This document shows positions 14,280-16,726 of a stretch of DNA of 16,726 nucleotides, piece after piece. Within the stretch, counting starts at the first letter, position 1, and every line of letters begins with the position of its first letter. Both the position numbers and the translations under genes were made by a program. The DNA comes from Bacteroidales bacterium. Its GTDB lineage: Bacteria; Bacteroidota; Bacteroidia; Bacteroidales; P3. The stretch lies in the NCBI GenBank assembly GCA_017507285.1, contig JAFWBF010000235.1, positions 1-16,726 on the forward strand, given 5' to 3'. Below the pieces are notes generated by a model that saw nothing but the letters and a program-made list of their open reading frames with translations, searched no databases and was not told where the DNA came from.

Positions 14280-15065
14280 TCAGAGCATGAAAGCCAGCAG
14301 ATGCTTTAAGTCGATGATATTAAACAGTATAAGTATCGTAAGCACTATTACTCCTACCGATACCCATTTTACGAATCCCGACCCTTTTTTTACGCCCAGC
14401 AGAGTGCCTGTTACCGAGCCTGCCACGCAGCCTATGCCGTGGAGCAGCCCATAGTCCCACCGTATTATTCCCTTTTGGGCAAATACCATTATTGATACCA
14501 CCGTGTATATAAGCATTATAAGTACCTTTGAGGCGTTGGTGCGTACCAGGTTGTAACCCACGCAGCTTACCCCGGCCATTATCAGGAAAAAGCCGGTGCC
14601 TACCTGTATAAAGCCGCCGTAGAAGCCTATAAGCAGGTATACAATTATTTCTTTTGCCGTAAGGCCTCGGGTGTGGCCTGCATTATCGGTTTCCAGCTTT
14701 TTGGGGTTGTAGAACAGGAATATTGTCATCATCAGCAGTACCCCCAGCAGGGTGTAGCGTATTACCGTTTCGGTTACCTGCACCGCCATGTTGGCACCGC
14801 CAAAGGCTCCTATGGTAGTAGGTATGGCCAACAGTAGAGCCTTCTTGTAGTCCAGTACCTTTTTGGAGTGGTAGGTTATTGCCGACGATATAGATTGGAT
14901 AAGCACCCCAACTCTGTTGGTCGCATTCACCACATCAACGGGAAGCCCCAGCGTAAGGTAGAGGGATATGGATATGGCTGTGCCTCCGGCCGAAAGGGTG
15001 TTTATAAACCCTACTATCAGTCCCGATACCACCAAAAGTATGGCTATAGGCAGTGTGAGCGTCAT
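14280..15065 (-). CDS. TSUP family (TauE/SafE) membrane permease
   Basis: A 261-residue inner-membrane protein of the TauE/SafE family, which moves sulfite, sulfoacetate, thiosulfate or other small anions across the membrane. It is almost wholly hydrophobic, with about eight spans in two similar halves. The first half has VVSGLIVGFINTLSAGGTAI and the second GFYGGFIQVGTGFFLIM, each an inverted-repeat marker of the family. The substrate cannot be read from the sequence. The frame is open further upstream to an ATG at 15137, but that start would overlap coaD by 53 bases and add a polar tail of 24 residues; MTLTLPIAILLVVSGL at 15065 begins directly at the first span, 19 bases after coaD. It belongs to the same minus-strand run as coaD and the beta-barrel gene. 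Confidence 0.85.
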   Translation of the reverse strand: MTLTLPIAILLVVSGLIVGFINTLSAGGTAISISLYLTLGLPVDVVNATNRVGVLIQSISSAITYHSKKVLDYKKALLLAIPTTIGAFGGANMAVQVTETVIRYTLLGVLLMMTIFLFYNPKKLETDNAGHTRGLTAKEIIVYLLIGFYGGFIQVGTGFFLIMAGVSCVGYNLVRTNASKVLIMLIYTVVSIMVFAQKGIIRWDYGLLHGIGCVAGSVTGTLLGVKKGSGFVKWVSVGVIVLTILILFNIIDLKHLLAFML

Positions 15066-15084
15066 AACATGCAGTGTTGGAAGG

Positions 15085-15549
15085 TCAGAAATCGCACTGT
15101 ATACATTGCGGAACAAAGCGTTTGGCATCGCCGCCAAAGGTTACCAGCTCCCTTACCACCGACGAGTTTACGGCCGCATGTTTGGCTTCGGTAAGCAAAA
15201 ACACCGTTTCTATCTCCGGGGCTATCTCGGAGTTTATCAGTGCAATGTTCTGTTCGTATTGAAAATCTGTGCCGTTGCGTAGGCCGCGCAGTATGTATTT
15301 GGCGTTCTTTTGCCGGCAGTAGTCCACCGTAAGCATGTTGTATGTATCCACCGTCACCTTGTCGGTATCGGCAAAGGTCTTTTCTATCCATCGCTTTCGT
15401 TGCTCAAGGCTGTACATACATTTCTTTTGGGTGTTCTCGCCTATGGCTATTATTATATGGTCAAATAGGGGCAAAGCCCTCCTTACCACCGATTCGTGGC
15501 CTATGGTTATAGGGTCGAACGATCCTGCAAAGACAGCTATACGTTTCAT
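15085..15549 (-). CDS. coaD: Phosphopantetheine adenylyltransferase
   Basis: Catalyses transfer of AMP from ATP to 4'-phosphopantetheine, giving dephospho-CoA, the fourth step of coenzyme A synthesis; cytoplasmic, normally a hexamer. The nucleotidyltransferase signature is GSFDPITIGH (Gly9 to His18), where T/HxGH binds ATP. LRGLRNGTDFQYE (from Leu87) and VNSSVVRELVTFGGDAKRFV near the end are further family marks. The 154-residue length is typical. It starts seven bases after the beta-barrel gene ends and is followed by the TSUP permease gene. Confidence 0.95.
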   Translation of the reverse strand: MKRIAVFAGSFDPITIGHESVVRRALPLFDHIIIAIGENTQKKCMYSLEQRKRWIEKTFADTDKVTVDTYNMLTVDYCRQKNAKYILRGLRNGTDFQYEQNIALINSEIAPEIETVFLLTEAKHAAVNSSVVRELVTFGGDAKRFVPQCIQCDF

Positions 15550-15556
15550 TTGGCCG

Positions 15557-16234
15557 TTATCTTTTTTTGCGTGATTTCTTTTTTGATGTGTCTTTGTCGT
15601 TAAACACCCATATCAGTCTTGCGGTAAGCACACTGTTGTAGGTGTCGCGGGTCCATGTTTGGTTGTTGTACCCGAAGGTCCAGTCGCGTTTTGTAGGTAT
15701 AAGCGAATGCTGGTATCGGAAGTTAAACTTCAGGTTTTTCCATATTCTAAATCGTATGTCGGCCACAAACGATAGGTCGTTACGCTCGTAAGGTTTCTTT
15801 TCAAAGTCGGTGATGGCGGTGGTTGTTCCCGTTTGGTCCCACGCTGCCGTTTCTTTGTAGTTCATCAGTCGGCCATATACAGCCCCCAACCCGAAGGTCC
15901 ATCCCCCTATGGGGTCTTCAAAGTGTGCCATTACCGGCACTTCCACATAGGGCAGGGTGGCGTTGTAGCTATAGGGGTAGTCCTCTTGAAAAGCCCCATA
16001 TTGTGCATATTTGGCCTCCACGCTCAGCAGCCATTTCTCGCTCTTGCTTAGCGGTATCATGGCACCTACACTGCCCGTAAAACCAACTTTCTTAAATCCA
16101 TACACCTCGTCGCCGTCTATCTGCGATAGGTTGCCTCCGGCAGCCACAAACGCTCTTATGGTCTGCCCTTCAATGCTGCCTACCATTGCAACACCCCATA
16201 ATATTAATGCTACTATAAGTTTTTTCATTACCAA
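15557..16234 (-). CDS. Outer-membrane beta-barrel protein (porin/PorT-like family)
   Basis: A 225-residue secreted protein, predicted to form a small outer-membrane barrel. Residues 1-23 are a signal peptide, cleaved near SIEGQ. The mature part alternates short hydrophobic-aromatic strands with polar turns (FVAAGGNLSQIDG, VGFTGSVGAMIPL, WLLSVEAKYAQYG, VEVPVMAHF, LSFVADIRFRIW, KFNFRYQHSLIP, SVLTARLIWVF). The last strand ends in Phe at about residue 212, the usual C-terminal barrel signal, but a strongly basic tail follows (DTSKKKSRKKR), which is unusual. The first codon pair is ambiguous (ATG at 16234 or 16228, MVMKK or MKK). It heads the minus-strand run with coaD and TSUP. Function is unknown. 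Confidence 0.8.
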   Translation of the reverse strand: MVMKKLIVALILWGVAMVGSIEGQTIRAFVAAGGNLSQIDGDEVYGFKKVGFTGSVGAMIPLSKSEKWLLSVEAKYAQYGAFQEDYPYSYNATLPYVEVPVMAHFEDPIGGWTFGLGAVYGRLMNYKETAAWDQTGTTTAITDFEKKPYERNDLSFVADIRFRIWKNLKFNFRYQHSLIPTKRDWTFGYNNQTWTRDTYNSVLTARLIWVFNDKDTSKKKSRKKR

Positions 16235-16475
16235 TTATAATTCTTTTTTTTGTTCAACAATGCTACATATAACGTTGCTTTTGCCAAAAAAGTATTTTCT
16301 GTCATCTAATAATATGGGTTGCCATCGCAGTGCTTTCGGTCCAAAACGGAGGTCTTTCGCCCTCCGGGTGCCGGGGCTTATTTGCCGGCCGCCTATACTG
16401 CCGCCGGTGCCTATGTGGTATGGACAAACGGATAGTGATGTTAAACAAATTTCCTATATGTTAATTATGGCTCTT

Positions 16476-16491
16476 TTTTCCGGCCGGAAAA
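16476..16491. promoter_or_regulatory. Perfect 16-bp palindrome TTTTCCGGCCGGAAAA
   Basis: The sequence is its own reverse complement over 16 bases, with no central loop. It is followed at once by a partial repeat of the half-site (ACCGGAAAAT). It sits directly before the 22-bp repeat array. A symmetric protein-binding site is likelier than an RNA hairpin. Confidence 0.45.
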
Positions 16492-16507
16492 CCGGAAAAT
16501 ACCTCCC

Positions 16508-16595
16508 GATCCGGATGGAAATACCACGTGATCCGGATGGAAATACTACGTGATTCGGATGTAAAAACTACCCGACTTAGGCATCAAAACCCCCA
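16508..16595. repeat. Four-unit, 22-bp direct repeat array with ATCCGGAT cores
   Basis: Units begin at 16508, 16530, 16552 and 16574, exactly 22 bases apart. Units 1 and 2 differ at one base (GATCCGGATGGAAATACYAC then GT). Unit 3 keeps GATTCGGATG-AAA-ACTA, and unit 4 is heavily decayed (GACTTAGGCATCAAAAC). A shortened, degenerate copy may precede unit 1 at about 16491-16507. The core ATCCGGAT is palindromic, at 16509 and 16531, with ATTCGGAT at 16553. The array ends 65 bases before the plus-strand gene at 16661. Confidence 0.75.
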
Positions 16596-16660
16596 TACTT
16601 ACATTCCCTAAGTGCCATACTTGAGTTTAGAAACCCTCGGTGTTTACTTTTTAGAACCCT

Positions 16661-16726
16661 ATGGAGAAAATGCAATTGCTGGTAATCAGCTGTTTGGCTT
16701 TCATAACTCTTTTTCCTTGCCTTCTA
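16661..16726 (+). CDS. 5' end of an exported protein (partial)
   Basis: An ATG at 16661 opens a frame that is still open at the window's end, giving 22 residues, MEKMQLLVISCLAFITLFPC and two Leu. The charged start followed by an unbroken hydrophobic stretch is a signal peptide or membrane anchor; Cys11 or Cys20 might be lipidated, but the visible part is too short to decide. Initiation at the second Met (16670) is equally possible. The gene runs opposite to the beta-barrel gene and lies 65 bases after the 22-bp repeat array. Function cannot be told. Confidence 0.5.
   Translation, partial: MEKMQLLVISCLAFITLFPCLL

Larger units (their letters stand above)
16235..16660. other. Divergent intergenic region of 426 bases
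   Basis: This stretch separates the minus-strand beta-barrel gene from a plus-strand gene at 16661. Its left part (16235-16310) is AT-rich leader for the beta-barrel gene; I see no TAnnTTTG box there. Next comes a GC-rich patch (about 16320-16440) that can fold into a hairpin (CGGAGG 16347-16352 with CCTCCG 16361-16366). A plus-strand frame from ATG 16314 to a stop at 16553 encodes 79 basic, Pro-rich residues (starts MGCHRSAFGPKRRSF); its end runs through the 22-bp repeats, so I do not call it a gene. A palindrome (16476-16491) and a repeat array (16508-16595) follow. The last 65 bases hold a weak promoter-like pair, CTTG 16620 and TACTTTTT 16645. Confidence 0.6.

Noticed and set aside
15065..15137. 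Upstream start for the TSUP permease at 15137
   Set aside because: It would overlap the 3' end of coaD by 53 bases and add a polar, non-conserved N-terminus before the first membrane span.
16011..16553. Plus-strand open frame of 180 codons
   Set aside because: Its first 220 bases lie opposite the beta-barrel protein gene, and its end runs through the 22-bp repeat array. Only the part from 16314 remains as a doubtful frame.
16508..16595. Iteron-type replication origin
   Set aside because: The 22-bp direct repeats recall plasmid iterons, but no rep gene, DnaA-box cluster or AT-rich melting region is next to them, and the surroundings are chromosomal housekeeping genes.
16508..16595. CRISPR array
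   Set aside because: The repeats are contiguous with no spacers, they decay progressively, and no cas gene is present.

Overview
The window looks like chromosomal DNA of a bacterium of the order Bacteroidales (phylum Bacteroidota); genus not resolvable by eye. Reasons: a secreted protein with a C-terminal type IX secretion (T9SS) sorting domain, promoters with the Bacteroidota-type TAnnTTTG -7 box, almost no Shine-Dalgarno sequences, a long-form PurC, a DUF3822 protein, a PepSY-like periplasmic protein, and a dxr-rseP gene pair of the kind found in this group. Most of the left 12 kb is AT-rich; GC rises clearly from about 12 kb rightward.

Layout. 1-1702: the end of an unidentified gene, then a large T9SS cargo protein. 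1795-3003: three small envelope genes (a small membrane protein behind a 27-bp palindrome, a PspC-domain protein with a clear promoter and a probable TTG start, and a small lipoprotein). 3138-8150: a tight four-gene cell-envelope cluster, M23 peptidase - dxr - rseP - LptF/LptG-type permease. 8289-9500: a GT4 glycosyltransferase preceded by three 10-bp repeats spaced exactly 22 bp. 9719-12708: a single-span membrane protein with its own promoter, then a DUF3822 protein, rsmD and purC, closed by a rho-independent terminator. 12779-13627: a secreted phosphodiester-glycosidase-family protein. A strong hairpin at 13642-13681 serves as a bidirectional terminator between this gene and the minus-strand genes. 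13703-16234 (minus strand, transcribed right to left): outer-membrane beta-barrel protein - coaD - TSUP permease in one tight run, then a PepSY-like protein with its own -7 box. 16235-16660 is a divergent intergenic region with a GC-rich patch, a 16-bp palindrome and a four-unit 22-bp direct repeat; a new plus-strand gene with a signal peptide starts at 16661 and runs off the end.

How it fits together. The genes are mostly housekeeping and envelope functions: isoprenoid precursor synthesis (dxr), intramembrane proteolysis (rseP), probable LPS export (LptF/G family), peptidoglycan cleavage (M23), sugar transfer (GT4), purine synthesis (purC), ribosome modification (rsmD) and CoA synthesis (coaD). 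No phage, transposase, CRISPR array, rRNA or tRNA gene was seen. I did not find a clear-cut new system. The observations most worth following are the DUF3822/single-span membrane protein pair (reminiscent of an actin-like protein with a pilus-assembly-type partner), the two independent 22-bp-phased repeat arrays upstream of plus-strand genes, and the unusual GC-rich patch at 16314-16460.
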